Source of the DNA: NORP240 sp038134485
GTDB taxonomy: Bacteria; Pseudomonadota; Gammaproteobacteria; Pseudomonadales; Pseudohongiellaceae
Direction: 5' to 3'
Assembly (NCBI GenBank): GCA_038134485.1
Contig: JAYPVG010000012.1
Location: forward strand, 18,543 to 82,542
Length of the DNA stretch: 64,000 nt
Shown: positions 17,985 through 26,341 of the stretch, piece after piece
Layout of the letters: every line of letters begins with the position of its first letter
Numbering within the stretch: position 1 is the first letter of the stretch
Notes under the pieces: generated by a model
Told to the model about the DNA's origin: nothing
What the model saw: only the letters and a program-made list of their open reading frames with translations
The model's database searches: none
Translations under genes and position numbers: made by a program

Positions 17985-18215
17985 ATGCCTAAGTCAATTC
18001 GCAAACTTGCCTATGCCCTGCTGATTGTCCTGCTCGGGTTGTCTTTTTCCTCTTGTACCCCAGTGCGCGCCTGGGAGCGCGGCTATCTTGCCAAACGGGA
18101 AATGGCCTGGGAGCCAGATGGACTCAAGTCGGCCCTGGATAAACACGTATTTTTCAGCAAAGAGGCTTCGTCCGGTGGCAACAGCGCTGCCGGTGGAGGA
18201 TGCGGATGCAACTAA
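17985..18215 (+). CDS. DUF4266 small lipoprotein with C-terminal Cys-Gly-Cys
   Basis: 76 residues. A hydrophobic signal segment ends in the lipobox-like FSSC, with Cys24 as the lipid-attachment residue. The mature protein begins TPVRAWERGYLAKREMAW, the hallmark of DUF4266, and ends in a flexible Gly/Ser stretch and the strict tail GGGCGCN (C73, C75). The function of the family is not known. The paired cysteines at the extreme C-terminus could carry a disulfide, a metal or a covalent modification. It sits between a thioredoxin gene and an outer-membrane barrel gene, an arrangement that suggests that the three act together in the cell envelope. Confidence 0.85.
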   Translation: MPKSIRKLAYALLIVLLGLSFSSCTPVRAWERGYLAKREMAWEPDGLKSALDKHVFFSKEASSGGNSAAGGGCGCN

Positions 18216-18270
18216 GGGTTCGATTTAGAAGTTACCTTGAGCAGCAACAGTTAATCTAGGTGAACGCGAC

Positions 18271-19458
18271 ATGACAAGGGAGGAAGTCTCCATCCGGCGA
18301 GAGCCTCTGTCAGGCTCGAAAAAAATGCTGGCGCTTTCAACGACTGCACTAGCGCTTCCGGGGCTGGTAGCGGCCGATGCTCCTCCGTCGGTCTCCACCC
18401 TCTCTTACAAATTCACCAATTACCAAGAGGACGATGTTTCTCGTCGCGAAGCCCCTTTCGGAGAGAGGGGTCGATATGATATCAATATACACCAGTTACG
18501 ACTCATCGCTCCAACCGGACGAAATACGTCAATTCAGATAGATGCCAATCAGGAATCCATGAGCGGAGCATCGCCCTGGTTTAATCTGGCGGGCAACGAC
18601 GGCAGCCCAATAGTTAACCTGAGCGGTGCCAGCGGCATCCGTGACAACCGACGCGAACTCTCCATATCCGGCAGTTACTACCTCGATAACGCGACTATCA
18701 GCGCCAACACCGGATATTCTATCGAGGATGACTACCGGTCTCGATATTATGGCCTGAGCGGTCAGACCAGTTTCAATCAGGAACTGACTACCCTTGCCGC
18801 CGGCTTCAGTTACGCAAGTGACGAGATATTTCCTACCGACGCGGATCTATTTAATCGAGTCGCAGCTGAAAGTAAATTCAGCACTTCTGCATTTGTTTCG
18901 ATCAGTCAGATTATTGATCAGACAAGTATCTATCAAATGGCTTTCAGCGTAACTGAACAATCCGGGTTCCTGAGTGACCCCTATAAATTGCGGGATGTAC
19001 GTCCAGAACAAAGAACACAATTGGCAATTTCCAATTCCTATCGACGCTTTTTCATTTCTGCTGATGCCGCCCTTCACCTGAATTACCGCTTTTACCATGA
19101 CGACTTTGGCATTAGCTCCCATTCGCTGGATTCTGCCTGGTATCAGAACCTGGGCAACTCACTGCAGTTGATTCCGCACTTGCGCTACTACAGCCAGTCG
19201 GCAGCAGATTTTTACAGCAATATTGATAACTTTGCGCTCCCCGTATCCGAGTTACAATCAAGTGACTATCGGCTGTCCGGCTACGGAGCAATTAGTGGCG
19301 GTATCAATCTGATCGCGACCGTTGGAGATTGGCTGATTTCAATCAATACCGAGCGCTATATTGCGAATGAGAAATACTCTGCCTATGATGTGACCTTACC
19401 CGGGGTTGGTCTGGTCAGGTATTTCCGGATATCCCTCGGACTTGATTTCACCTTTTGA
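18271..19458 (+). CDS. DUF3570 outer-membrane beta-barrel protein
   Basis: 395 residues. N-terminal basic stretch and hydrophobic segment (about 17-36, ending VAADAPPS) act as export signal; the rest alternates aromatic and polar residues in amphipathic strands and ends in RYFRISLGLDFTF with terminal Phe, as in outer-membrane barrels. It fits DUF3570. Two tetrapeptides SGAS occur at residues 98-101 and 118-121 (bases 18562-18633), close to the SGA(T/S) sequence at which ApbE attaches FMN in NqrB, NqrC and RnfG. Fifty-five bases separate it from DUF4266 and 45 from the ApbE start used here. The role is unknown; a flavin-bearing or flavin-supported redox barrel is an inference. Confidence 0.82.
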   Translation: MTREEVSIRREPLSGSKKMLALSTTALALPGLVAADAPPSVSTLSYKFTNYQEDDVSRREAPFGERGRYDINIHQLRLIAPTGRNTSIQIDANQESMSGASPWFNLAGNDGSPIVNLSGASGIRDNRRELSISGSYYLDNATISANTGYSIEDDYRSRYYGLSGQTSFNQELTTLAAGFSYASDEIFPTDADLFNRVAAESKFSTSAFVSISQIIDQTSIYQMAFSVTEQSGFLSDPYKLRDVRPEQRTQLAISNSYRRFFISADAALHLNYRFYHDDFGISSHSLDSAWYQNLGNSLQLIPHLRYYSQSAADFYSNIDNFALPVSELQSSDYRLSGYGAISGGINLIATVGDWLISINTERYIANEKYSAYDVTLPGVGLVRYFRISLGLDFTF

Positions 19459-19503
19459 TTCACTTCATGGTCTCGCACAAACCCGTTGACGAGCCGACAT
19501 CCC

Positions 19504-20421
19504 ATGGACTTGACACTGCGCCGTTTTCCTTTTCTGGCCATGGGAAGCCCCTGTGAGATCCAACTGTTGGAGCCGTCACGAATCGAGGCGCGTAACAAAG
19601 TGCGCAAACTGATGGACGAAGTTAATCGTCTGGAACAAAAATACTCACGTTTTATCCCCGACAGCTTTCTGAGTGAAATAAATTCTCGAGCAGGTGAGCG
19701 CCGTGGCATCAGTCTCGATACAGAAACACGTTCGCTATTGGAATATGCGCTGTCTTGCTTTGAGCAAAGTGACGGACTGTTCGATATCACCGCCGGCGTT
19801 CTGCGTCGCGCTTGGGACTTCCGTGCCGGAAAGGTACCTAGCCCGGAGGAGATCGATCGCCTGCTGCCAATAATAGGGTTGCAAAAGTTGCAACTTAGCG
19901 CGTCCCGACTATTCGTGCCAACAGGTATGGAAATTGATTTCGGTGGCATTGTCAAAGAATACGCTGCCGATTCGGCTGCAAGACTTGGTCGTGAACTAGG
20001 AATCGATTGTGGTCTGGTTAACCTAGGTGGGGACTTCAGTGTCATAGGCCCGCTCCCGGGCGATAATCCTTGGCCCATTGGAATTACCCACCCGGAAGGG
20101 CACCCTGAACCGATGGCCAGATTGATGCTCAATAGAGGTGGACTTGCATCCAGCGGTGATTATGAACGTTGTTTTACCCATCAGGGCAAGCGATACAGCC
20201 ATCTAATCAATCCCAAAACAGGCTGGCCCAGTGAGGGACTCAGGGCAGTGAGCGTCAGCTCCAATACCTGCACCGTTGCCGGATCGATAGCAACGATTGC
20301 CATGCTGAAACCGGAACCACAAGGAATCGCTTTTTTACGGGAGCTCGGAGTTGATCATGCCTACATGGGCAACGGTGGAAATATTGGCGGCACTGGATTC
20401 TGCTTAAAAGAGCAAGCTTAG
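19504..20421 (+). CDS. apbE: ApbE-family FAD:protein FMN transferase
   Basis: About 305 residues. Transfers FMN from FAD to Thr/Ser of target proteins, using Mg. Family motifs in order: AMGSPCEIQL, FDITAGVL, MEIDFGGIVKEYAAD, GLVNLGGDFSVIG, GGLASSGDYER and YSHLINPKTGWPS, followed by a degenerate VAGSIATIAML where most members have a DALAT-type metal site. Most ApbE proteins are exported lipoproteins; here only about 10 residues precede the catalytic fold and no signal peptide is visible with either ATG 19504 or TTG 19486. That leaves a cytoplasmic enzyme or an unrecognised start. Its last 18 bases overlap the convergent srkA gene. Confidence 0.9.
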   Translation: MDLTLRRFPFLAMGSPCEIQLLEPSRIEARNKVRKLMDEVNRLEQKYSRFIPDSFLSEINSRAGERRGISLDTETRSLLEYALSCFEQSDGLFDITAGVLRRAWDFRAGKVPSPEEIDRLLPIIGLQKLQLSASRLFVPTGMEIDFGGIVKEYAADSAARLGRELGIDCGLVNLGGDFSVIGPLPGDNPWPIGITHPEGHPEPMARLMLNRGGLASSGDYERCFTHQGKRYSHLINPKTGWPSEGLRAVSVSSNTCTVAGSIATIAMLKPEPQGIAFLRELGVDHAYMGNGGNIGGTGFCLKEQA

Positions 20422-21402
20422 CGGCTCCTCCTCCAGAGCCGCGAGCTGCTCTCGCAGCTCGAGAATGTGATCTGACCAATAGCGCATAGTATTGAACCAC
20501 GGAAAACTGCGCGGAAACGCCGGATCCTGCCATCGTCTTGCGAGCCAGGCGCTGTAACGAATAATACGCAAGGTTCGGAGCGCCTCGATCAGGTTTAGTT
20601 CGAGCGCAGAAAAATCACGAAACTCCGAGTATCCCTCCAACAACTCCATAAGCTGACCCTGACGACGGCCCCGGTCGCCGGATAGCAACATCCATAAATC
20701 CTGGATTGCTGGACCCATTACCGCATCATCGAAGTCGACGAAGAACGGCGCTCCGTTCTGCCAGAGCACATTACCCAGATGGCAATCTCCATGAATCCGC
20801 AACCATGTCATGGACGTTGACTGCGCAAAAAGAATTTGCACTCGATCAATGAGATTCGCAGTGAGAGATTCGTATGCAGACAACAACTCAGGTGGAATAA
20901 AGTCATGGTGAAGCAGGTAGTCACGCGATTTCACACCCATAGCTTCGACATTTAATGATTCACGCTTGAAAAAGGGCTTCCTGGCCCCTGCCAGGTGAAC
21001 GCGTCCAATATAGCGCCCCATCGTCAGCAGACTGTCTAGCTCGTCAAGCTCGGGTGCACGACCAGATAGCCGCGGAAAAACAGCGAAGCGGAAAATGTCA
21101 TCCTGTATCAGGGAACCCTGCCCGGCAAATTCCATCGGTGCCGCTACGGGTATCTCAAGTCCATCAAGCTCGCGGGCGAACTCATGTTCTTCCTGGATTT
21201 GCTCATCCGTCCAGCGGCCCGGTCGATAAAACTTCACAACCACGGCTGGGGCACCCTCGATGCCCACCTGGTAGACACGGTTCTCATAACTGTTGAGAGG
21301 ATAGATGCGAGCGTCGCAACGAAATCCAAGAGCGTCCAGGGCTGACATCACGCGGTCTGGAGTCAGCGCATCGTAGGGATGACTGGAGACTTCGGGAATC
21401 AC
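20404..21402 (-). CDS. srkA: SrkA (YihE)-type stress response kinase
   Basis: Aminoglycoside phosphotransferase-like serine/threonine kinase, 332 residues, cytoplasmic; in E. coli SrkA protects against stress-induced death. Motifs: N-terminal PLNSYENRVYQVG, nucleotide-binding VVVKFYRPGRW, catalytic loop IHGDCHLGNVLW and metal-binding VDFDDAVMGPA. Length matches E. coli SrkA (328). In enterobacteria srkA is followed by dsbA; here its 3' end meets apbE. The upstream aminotransferase gene is divergent, 44 bases away. Confidence 0.92.
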   Translation of the reverse strand: MIPEVSSHPYDALTPDRVMSALDALGFRCDARIYPLNSYENRVYQVGIEGAPAVVVKFYRPGRWTDEQIQEEHEFARELDGLEIPVAAPMEFAGQGSLIQDDIFRFAVFPRLSGRAPELDELDSLLTMGRYIGRVHLAGARKPFFKRESLNVEAMGVKSRDYLLHHDFIPPELLSAYESLTANLIDRVQILFAQSTSMTWLRIHGDCHLGNVLWQNGAPFFVDFDDAVMGPAIQDLWMLLSGDRGRRQGQLMELLEGYSEFRDFSALELNLIEALRTLRIIRYSAWLARRWQDPAFPRSFPWFNTMRYWSDHILELREQLAALEEEPLSLLF

Positions 21403-21446
21403 TTTGCTAAAATTGGAATGTTAATTACTTTGTCCAGGAGCCAGAC

Positions 21447-22754
21447 TTGAATACAGACTCACCCACCGACAGCGCAAGTCGAGATCAACTGAATGAACGA
21501 CTTCTGCAACTGCAATCAGAATATCAGCAGATACTAGCACAGGGACTGGCCCTTGACTTGACCCGAGGCAAACCTTCGACGGCGCAACTCGACCTTAGCA
21601 ACAACCTGGATGGCATTTTGCAAGGGAATTACCGTGCCGCTGATGGCACCGACTGCCGCAATTATGGTGGCGGCCTTGGTATACCCGAAGCGAGGCAGCT
21701 GGCGGCCGACTACCTTGGCTGCAGCGCCGGGCAAACTCTGGTAGGCGGCAACAGCAGCCTGCAGTTAATGTATCAATGCGTGTTGTATAACCTGTTGTTC
21801 AGCTCCCCTGACCAAGAGTCCTGGCAACAAGAAGCCAAGGGTGCCCGCGTAAAGTTTCTTTGCCCGTCTCCTGGCTATGACCGCCATTTTTCAGTCTGCG
21901 AGGCCCTTGATATCGAGATGATCCCGGTTGCCATGGACGAGAATGGTCCTGACATGGATCAGGTAGAGAACCTGGTGCAGGCTGACCCGCTGATCAAGGG
22001 AATCTGGTGTGTTCCAAAATATTCCAATCCCAGCGGTATTGTCTATGGCGACGAAACGGTGGAGAGAATGGCCAGGTTGGGCACTCTGGCCGGTAAGAAG
22101 TTCCGCATCATCTGGGACAATGCCTATGCGGTCCACCATCTGGTCGAGCAGCCGCCGGAACTGGCGAACATACTGACATTAAGCGAAAGGTACGGCACCC
22201 TGGACAACGTGTATGCTGTCGGCTCCACCTCCAAGATCACCTTTGCCGGTGGCGGCATGGCGTTTCTTGCCAGCTCGGAACACAACATAAAGACTCTTGC
22301 GGAGCACCTGGGCTATGTGACCATTGGCCCGGACAAGGTCAACCAGTTGCGTCACGTGAAGTTTCTTGGCGACAACCGGGGTATTGCTGCTCTCATGAGA
22401 CGACAGCTGGAAATTCTTAAGCCTAAATTTGATCTGGTGCTGGAACATCTGAACCGGGCGTTTTCCGGTAGAAGCATAGGCGGTAGACCGATAGGATACT
22501 GGACCGAGCCTAAAGGCGGATACTTCATCCTGTTCGATACCCAGCCCGGGTTGGCAAGGGAAATCATCGAATTAACTGGAGCGGCTGGTGTCAAGCTCAC
22601 CCCGGCAGGCGCCACCTGGCCTTACGGCAAGGATCCAGCGGATACCAATATCAGGCTGGCGCCTTCATTTCCAGAACTGGAGGAAATCGATGCCGCTATG
22701 AAGATATTCACCCTGTGTGTAGAGCTGGCAACGGTCAAGCGCGCTCTGGCCTAG
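21447..22754 (+). CDS. Aspartate aminotransferase, class Ic (AspT/MocR-like)
   Basis: PLP-dependent aminotransferase, 435 residues, of the group first described from Corynebacterium and structurally distinct from AspC. Early motif ALDLTRGKPS, then NYGGGLGIPEARQLAADYLG, VPKYSNPSGIVY, IIWDNAYAVHHL and the PLP lysine in STSKITFAGGGMAF. The start is TTG with a perfect AGGAG six bases upstream; no in-frame ATG exists until inside the conserved core, so TTG is well supported. Expected to interconvert aspartate and oxaloacetate, though alanine or other acceptors are possible. The last 4 bases overlap the convergent DUF1820 gene. Confidence 0.88.
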   Translation: MNTDSPTDSASRDQLNERLLQLQSEYQQILAQGLALDLTRGKPSTAQLDLSNNLDGILQGNYRAADGTDCRNYGGGLGIPEARQLAADYLGCSAGQTLVGGNSSLQLMYQCVLYNLLFSSPDQESWQQEAKGARVKFLCPSPGYDRHFSVCEALDIEMIPVAMDENGPDMDQVENLVQADPLIKGIWCVPKYSNPSGIVYGDETVERMARLGTLAGKKFRIIWDNAYAVHHLVEQPPELANILTLSERYGTLDNVYAVGSTSKITFAGGGMAFLASSEHNIKTLAEHLGYVTIGPDKVNQLRHVKFLGDNRGIAALMRRQLEILKPKFDLVLEHLNRAFSGRSIGGRPIGYWTEPKGGYFILFDTQPGLAREIIELTGAAGVKLTPAGATWPYGKDPADTNIRLAPSFPELEEIDAAMKIFTLCVELATVKRALA

Positions 22755-23095
22755 TTAGCGTCCCCGCTACTACCGTCAGTCTTGCTGGCCATTAATTGCA
22801 ATGGGAATGGCGTGATATTGTCACCGCTGGAAATCTTGCTGAGCCCGCCCTTGTCGACCTCATCGATGCGCATTATCGCCTGCATAGGAATGAAGCTGCG
22901 CTTGACCCCGCTGAATTCGGCCTTGAGTTTTTCCTCACTGGGATCAACAACCATCTGGGTACGCTCATCGAACACAAATTCCTCGACTTCAATAAATCCA
23001 TAGAGGTCGCTCTGGTAAACCTGGCGCACGAAAATCTCGTAAACTTTGCCCTTGTTCAAGAAGGTGATTTTGTAAATTTCAGATGAAGTGCCCAT
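22751..23095 (-). CDS. DUF1820 family protein
   Basis: 114 residues, soluble, no signal peptide. Conserved DUF1820 features: YKITFLNKGKVYEIFVRQVYQSDLYGFIEVEEFVF, then a central FSGVKRSFIPMQAIMRIDEV segment. The protein is widespread as a single copy in gammaproteobacteria and often lies next to miaB, as here, where it is divergent from miaB with 213 bases between. Function unknown. The shared intergenic region should hold both promoters. Confidence 0.88.
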   Translation of the reverse strand: MGTSSEIYKITFLNKGKVYEIFVRQVYQSDLYGFIEVEEFVFDERTQMVVDPSEEKLKAEFSGVKRSFIPMQAIMRIDEVDKGGLSKISSGDNITPFPLQLMASKTDGSSGDAN

Positions 23096-23308
23096 GAATT
23101 CCTATTCTCACAGTCAATTGACGTCGGCAACAGCTTTTTCACTATCAGCGGAGGTCTACTGCTGTAGACTAACGCTAATATCAGGTTATTGCGACGATTT
23201 TCAAGGCCGAGTTAAACCTTTGGACCAGAATACAGCTAAATTGCTGCTATACTTGCGCCTCAAATTCGACCGCGCATCCGCAGCAACCAATCCGCCATAG
23301 ACTTCTAA

Positions 23309-24682
23309 ATGACCGACTTAACCGACATTAATTTGAAATCGCAGAGTCCTGATGACCACCGGCCTCGCAGGGTCTACATAAAGACCCACGGCTGCCAGAT
23401 GAATGAGTACGATTCTTCTCGCATGCTGGATTTATTGCGGGAAAGCGAGGGTGCCGAACTGGTGGACGATCCAGCCAATGCCGATCTGTTATTGCTAAAT
23501 ACCTGTTCGATTCGGGAGAAGGCCCAGGAAAAGGTGTTCCACCAACTTGGACGCTGGCGAGCACTGAAACAGCGCAATCCCGACCTCAAGATAGCCGTTG
23601 GAGGCTGTGTCGCAAGCCAGGAAGGCGATGCCATAGGAAAGCGCGCACCATTCGTCGACGTCGTTTTCGGACCGCAAACCCTGCATAAATTGCCAGAGAT
23701 GCTGCAGGCCTCCGCGGGCGGCTCACCGATAGTGGATATCAGCTTTCCAGAGATAGAAAAATTCGACCGGCTTCCTGAGCCCGCGGTGAGCGGTTGCCAG
23801 GCGTTTCTCACTATCATGGAGGGCTGCAGTAAGTACTGTAGCTTCTGTGTAGTTCCTTACACTCGAGGCGAAGAAGTCAGCCGACCAATGGACGATGTGC
23901 TGGCAGAGGCTATGCACCTCGCCGAACAGGGGGTTCGGGAAATCAATCTTTTGGGGCAGAATGTCAACGGGTACCGCGGTCTGAGCCATGAAGGCAAGAT
24001 TATTGATCTGGCAACCCTGATTAATTACATCGCCAGTATCGATGGTATTGACCGAATTCGGTATACCACCTCGCACCCAGTCGAGTTCACCGCGAATCTC
24101 ATCCAAGTTTATGCCCAGGTGCCAGAGCTCGTTGATCACCTGCACCTGCCAGTACAAAGCGGATCAGATCGTATTCTGGCAGCCATGAAGCGCGGACACA
24201 CGGTACTGGAATACAAATCGATTATCCGAAGGATTCGAGAGAAACGGCCTGCCATCAGCCTGTCTTCGGATTTCATAGTCGGCTTCCCGGGGGAAAGCAA
24301 CAAGGATTTCGAGGACACCATGAATCTGATCATCGAAATCGGCTTCGACACCTCGTTCAGCTTCATCTACAGCGCGCGACCCGGCACACCCGCGGCTGAT
24401 CTGCGGGACGACACTCCGGAGCAGGAAAAAAAGCACCGGCTGGCCACGCTGCAATCCCAAATCAATTCTCAGGCCCGTGCCATCAGCGAGTCCATGATCG
24501 GCGGTCGCGAGCGGGTACTGATTACCGGTCCCTCCATCCGGGATCCGGGCGAACTTCAGGGACGCACGGAAAACAACCGGGTAGTCAACTTTCGCTGCGA
24601 TGACTACCGACTTGTCGGCCAGTTTGCAGATATAATAATCACCGATGCCTACAGCAATTCGCTCCGCGGGGATCTGTTATAG
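23309..24682 (+). CDS. miaB: MiaB, tRNA-2-methylthio-N6-isopentenyladenosine synthase
   Basis: Radical SAM methylthiotransferase, 457 residues, adding a methylthio group to i6A37 of tRNAs. The N-terminal UPF0004 domain has the three auxiliary cluster cysteines in HGCQMNEYDS, LNTCSIRE and VGGCVAS. The radical SAM motif is CSKYCSFC within EGCSKYCSFCVVPYTRGEE, and the C-terminal TRAM domain ends the protein (GRTENNRVVNF). Followed by phoH, ybeY and corC, the usual gammaproteobacterial order. Confidence 0.97.
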   Translation: MTDLTDINLKSQSPDDHRPRRVYIKTHGCQMNEYDSSRMLDLLRESEGAELVDDPANADLLLLNTCSIREKAQEKVFHQLGRWRALKQRNPDLKIAVGGCVASQEGDAIGKRAPFVDVVFGPQTLHKLPEMLQASAGGSPIVDISFPEIEKFDRLPEPAVSGCQAFLTIMEGCSKYCSFCVVPYTRGEEVSRPMDDVLAEAMHLAEQGVREINLLGQNVNGYRGLSHEGKIIDLATLINYIASIDGIDRIRYTTSHPVEFTANLIQVYAQVPELVDHLHLPVQSGSDRILAAMKRGHTVLEYKSIIRRIREKRPAISLSSDFIVGFPGESNKDFEDTMNLIIEIGFDTSFSFIYSARPGTPAADLRDDTPEQEKKHRLATLQSQINSQARAISESMIGGRERVLITGPSIRDPGELQGRTENNRVVNFRCDDYRLVGQFADIIITDAYSNSLRGDLL

Positions 24683-24760
24683 CGCGTCTTGTGAGCGATC
24701 TTAGGCACAGCTTTGATCTACAGAAAGGTATCCTCGTCGTGCCTATGCAAAGATAAACTG

Positions 24761-24788
24761 CTTACATTCTCCTTGAGATTGGTATACT
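24761..24788 (+). promoter_or_regulatory. Candidate sigma-70 promoter for phoH-ybeY-corC
   Basis: The hexamer TATACT at 24783-24788 is preceded by TGG, giving an extended -10 (TGnTATACT). A weak -35 candidate, CTTACA at 24761-24766, lies 16 bases further upstream. The start of phoH is 40 bases downstream at 24829. Assigned by eye only. Confidence 0.45.
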
Positions 24789-24828
24789 AAGTCGTCATTT
24801 GCAATCGAGAGATTTTCGTACCCCCTTC

Positions 24829-25851
24829 ATGACCGAGCAGATTCATTCCCGGAGCATCACGCTGCTCCCCGATAACGCCCAGCGCCTCGCCAGTCTTTGC
24901 GGACGCCTGAACGAGCATATTCAGCAGATTGAGAAATCCCTGGCAGTCAAGATTCAGCAACGCGGCAATCTTTTCAGGCTATCGGGTTCTGAACAGGCAA
25001 TTGCCGATGGCAGCAAGCTGTTGCAGGACTTATATCTGGCCACCGTAAATGATCAACTCCTGAGTCCCAACCAGATTCACCTGGCACTCAGGGAAACGCA
25101 AAACACTATCGGCGGGACCAGTGAATCGGAGCTCGACGAAGGGTCCGTCATTCGGACACCCAAAAGCTCCGTGAAGCCCCGTAGCCGCCATCAGCGCGAC
25201 TATGTAAGCTGCATTCAAAGGCATGACATCAACTTCGGTATAGGTCCGGCGGGTACCGGCAAAACCTATCTGGCTGTTGCCTGCGCTGTGGAGGCCCTGA
25301 TCCAGGAACAAGTCAGTAGATTGTTGCTGGTTCGACCCGCAGTTGAAGCGGGCGAAAAACTGGGCTTTTTACCCGGCGACTTGACACAGAAAATTGATCC
25401 TTATCTCAGGCCACTGTATGACGCCCTCTACGAGATGTTGGGATTCGAACGGGTGGGCAGATTGATCGAAAAGAACGTAATAGAGGTGGCTCCTCTAGCC
25501 TACATGCGCGGTCGAACCCTCAACAACTCATTTATCATTCTCGATGAAAGCCAGAATACTACTGCCTCGCAAATGAAAATGTTTCTCACCCGAATAGGCT
25601 TCGGTTCAACCGCGGTAATTACCGGCGACATCACCCAGATAGACCTCCCCAGGGGTACCCGCTCCGGTCTGGTTCACGTCACCAAAGTGCTGAGAGATAT
25701 CAAAGAAATCAGTTTTACCTATTTCGATGCCAGAGACGTCGTCAGACACCGATTGGTGCAGCGAATCGTGGAAGCTTACGATGAGCATGACCGGGCTACC
25801 ATTTCCAACCTCAAGCAGGACGCCGGTTCAGTGAATGAACGTGAAAATTGA
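24829..25851 (+). CDS. phoH: PhoH-like ATPase (YbeZ)
   Basis: About 340 residues, cytoplasmic. N-terminal KH-like region, then the P-loop ATPase with Walker A GPAGTGKTYLAVACA, Walker B region FIILDESQNTT and a sensor segment AVITGDITQIDLP. PhoH/YbeZ works with YbeY in rRNA maturation and ribosome quality control, and its gene overlaps ybeY by 17 bases. The frame opens at TTG 24799, but ATG 24829 gives the usual N-terminus and sits at a plausible distance from the extended -10. Confidence 0.95.
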   Translation: MTEQIHSRSITLLPDNAQRLASLCGRLNEHIQQIEKSLAVKIQQRGNLFRLSGSEQAIADGSKLLQDLYLATVNDQLLSPNQIHLALRETQNTIGGTSESELDEGSVIRTPKSSVKPRSRHQRDYVSCIQRHDINFGIGPAGTGKTYLAVACAVEALIQEQVSRLLLVRPAVEAGEKLGFLPGDLTQKIDPYLRPLYDALYEMLGFERVGRLIEKNVIEVAPLAYMRGRTLNNSFIILDESQNTTASQMKMFLTRIGFGSTAVITGDITQIDLPRGTRSGLVHVTKVLRDIKEISFTYFDARDVVRHRLVQRIVEAYDEHDRATISNLKQDAGSVNEREN

Positions 25852-26311
25852 CTTGGATAACAAATGCCCTGATTACTGGGTTCCGCCACTAGTTGATATG
25901 GAAAGATGGCTCAACAATGCCGGAGGCACTCTAGCTGACGAATCCCAAACTGCCAGCGTCAGCGTCAAGGTCGTCGATGAAGCAGAATCGGCCAGCCTGA
26001 ACTCCCGCTATCGAAACAAAAATCAGGCTACCAATGTACTGTCGTTTGGCTGCGAGCTACCCGATGTGGTGCGTGCGTCACTTAATGTCGTTCCCCTGGG
26101 AGACCTGGCTATCTGTGCCCCGGTGGTGGACACCGAGGCAAAAATGCAGGGTAAAAGCCTGGAATCCCACTGGGCTCATCTGCTAACGCATGGCTTCCTG
26201 CATCTAAACGGATTCCGGCACAATACTAACCGCGAAGCAAAAGTCATGGAATCGGCAGAGATAGCCATTCTGAATTCCCTTGGCTTCCCAAATCCTTATG
26301 CGGCCAGTTAA
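25835..26311 (+). CDS. ybeY: YbeY endoribonuclease
   Basis: Zinc-dependent RNase of 158 residues for 16S rRNA 3'-end maturation and 70S quality control. The metal-binding motif HGFLHLNGFRH matches the family HGxLHLxGxDH except that Arg replaces Asp before the final His. Upstream it has RNKNQATNVLSFG and LGDLAICAPVV. It overlaps phoH by 17 bases and is followed by corC. Confidence 0.95.
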   Translation: MNVKIDLDNKCPDYWVPPLVDMERWLNNAGGTLADESQTASVSVKVVDEAESASLNSRYRNKNQATNVLSFGCELPDVVRASLNVVPLGDLAICAPVVDTEAKMQGKSLESHWAHLLTHGFLHLNGFRHNTNREAKVMESAEIAILNSLGFPNPYAAS

Positions 26312-26341
26312 GGAGTAACCATGAGACTTGCAAGGGCATGA
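26310..26341 (+). promoter_or_regulatory. Six-codon leader reading frame coupled to corC
   Basis: A strong ribosome site AAGGAG (26310-26315) lies five bases ahead of ATG 26321, which opens a six-codon frame (MRLARA) ending in TGA at 26339-26341. That stop overlaps the corC ATG at 26338-26340 as ATGA. The corC start itself has no properly spaced ribosome site, since the only purine run (AAGGG) lies one base before it. corC translation therefore probably depends on termination and restart at this tiny frame. Confidence 0.55.
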
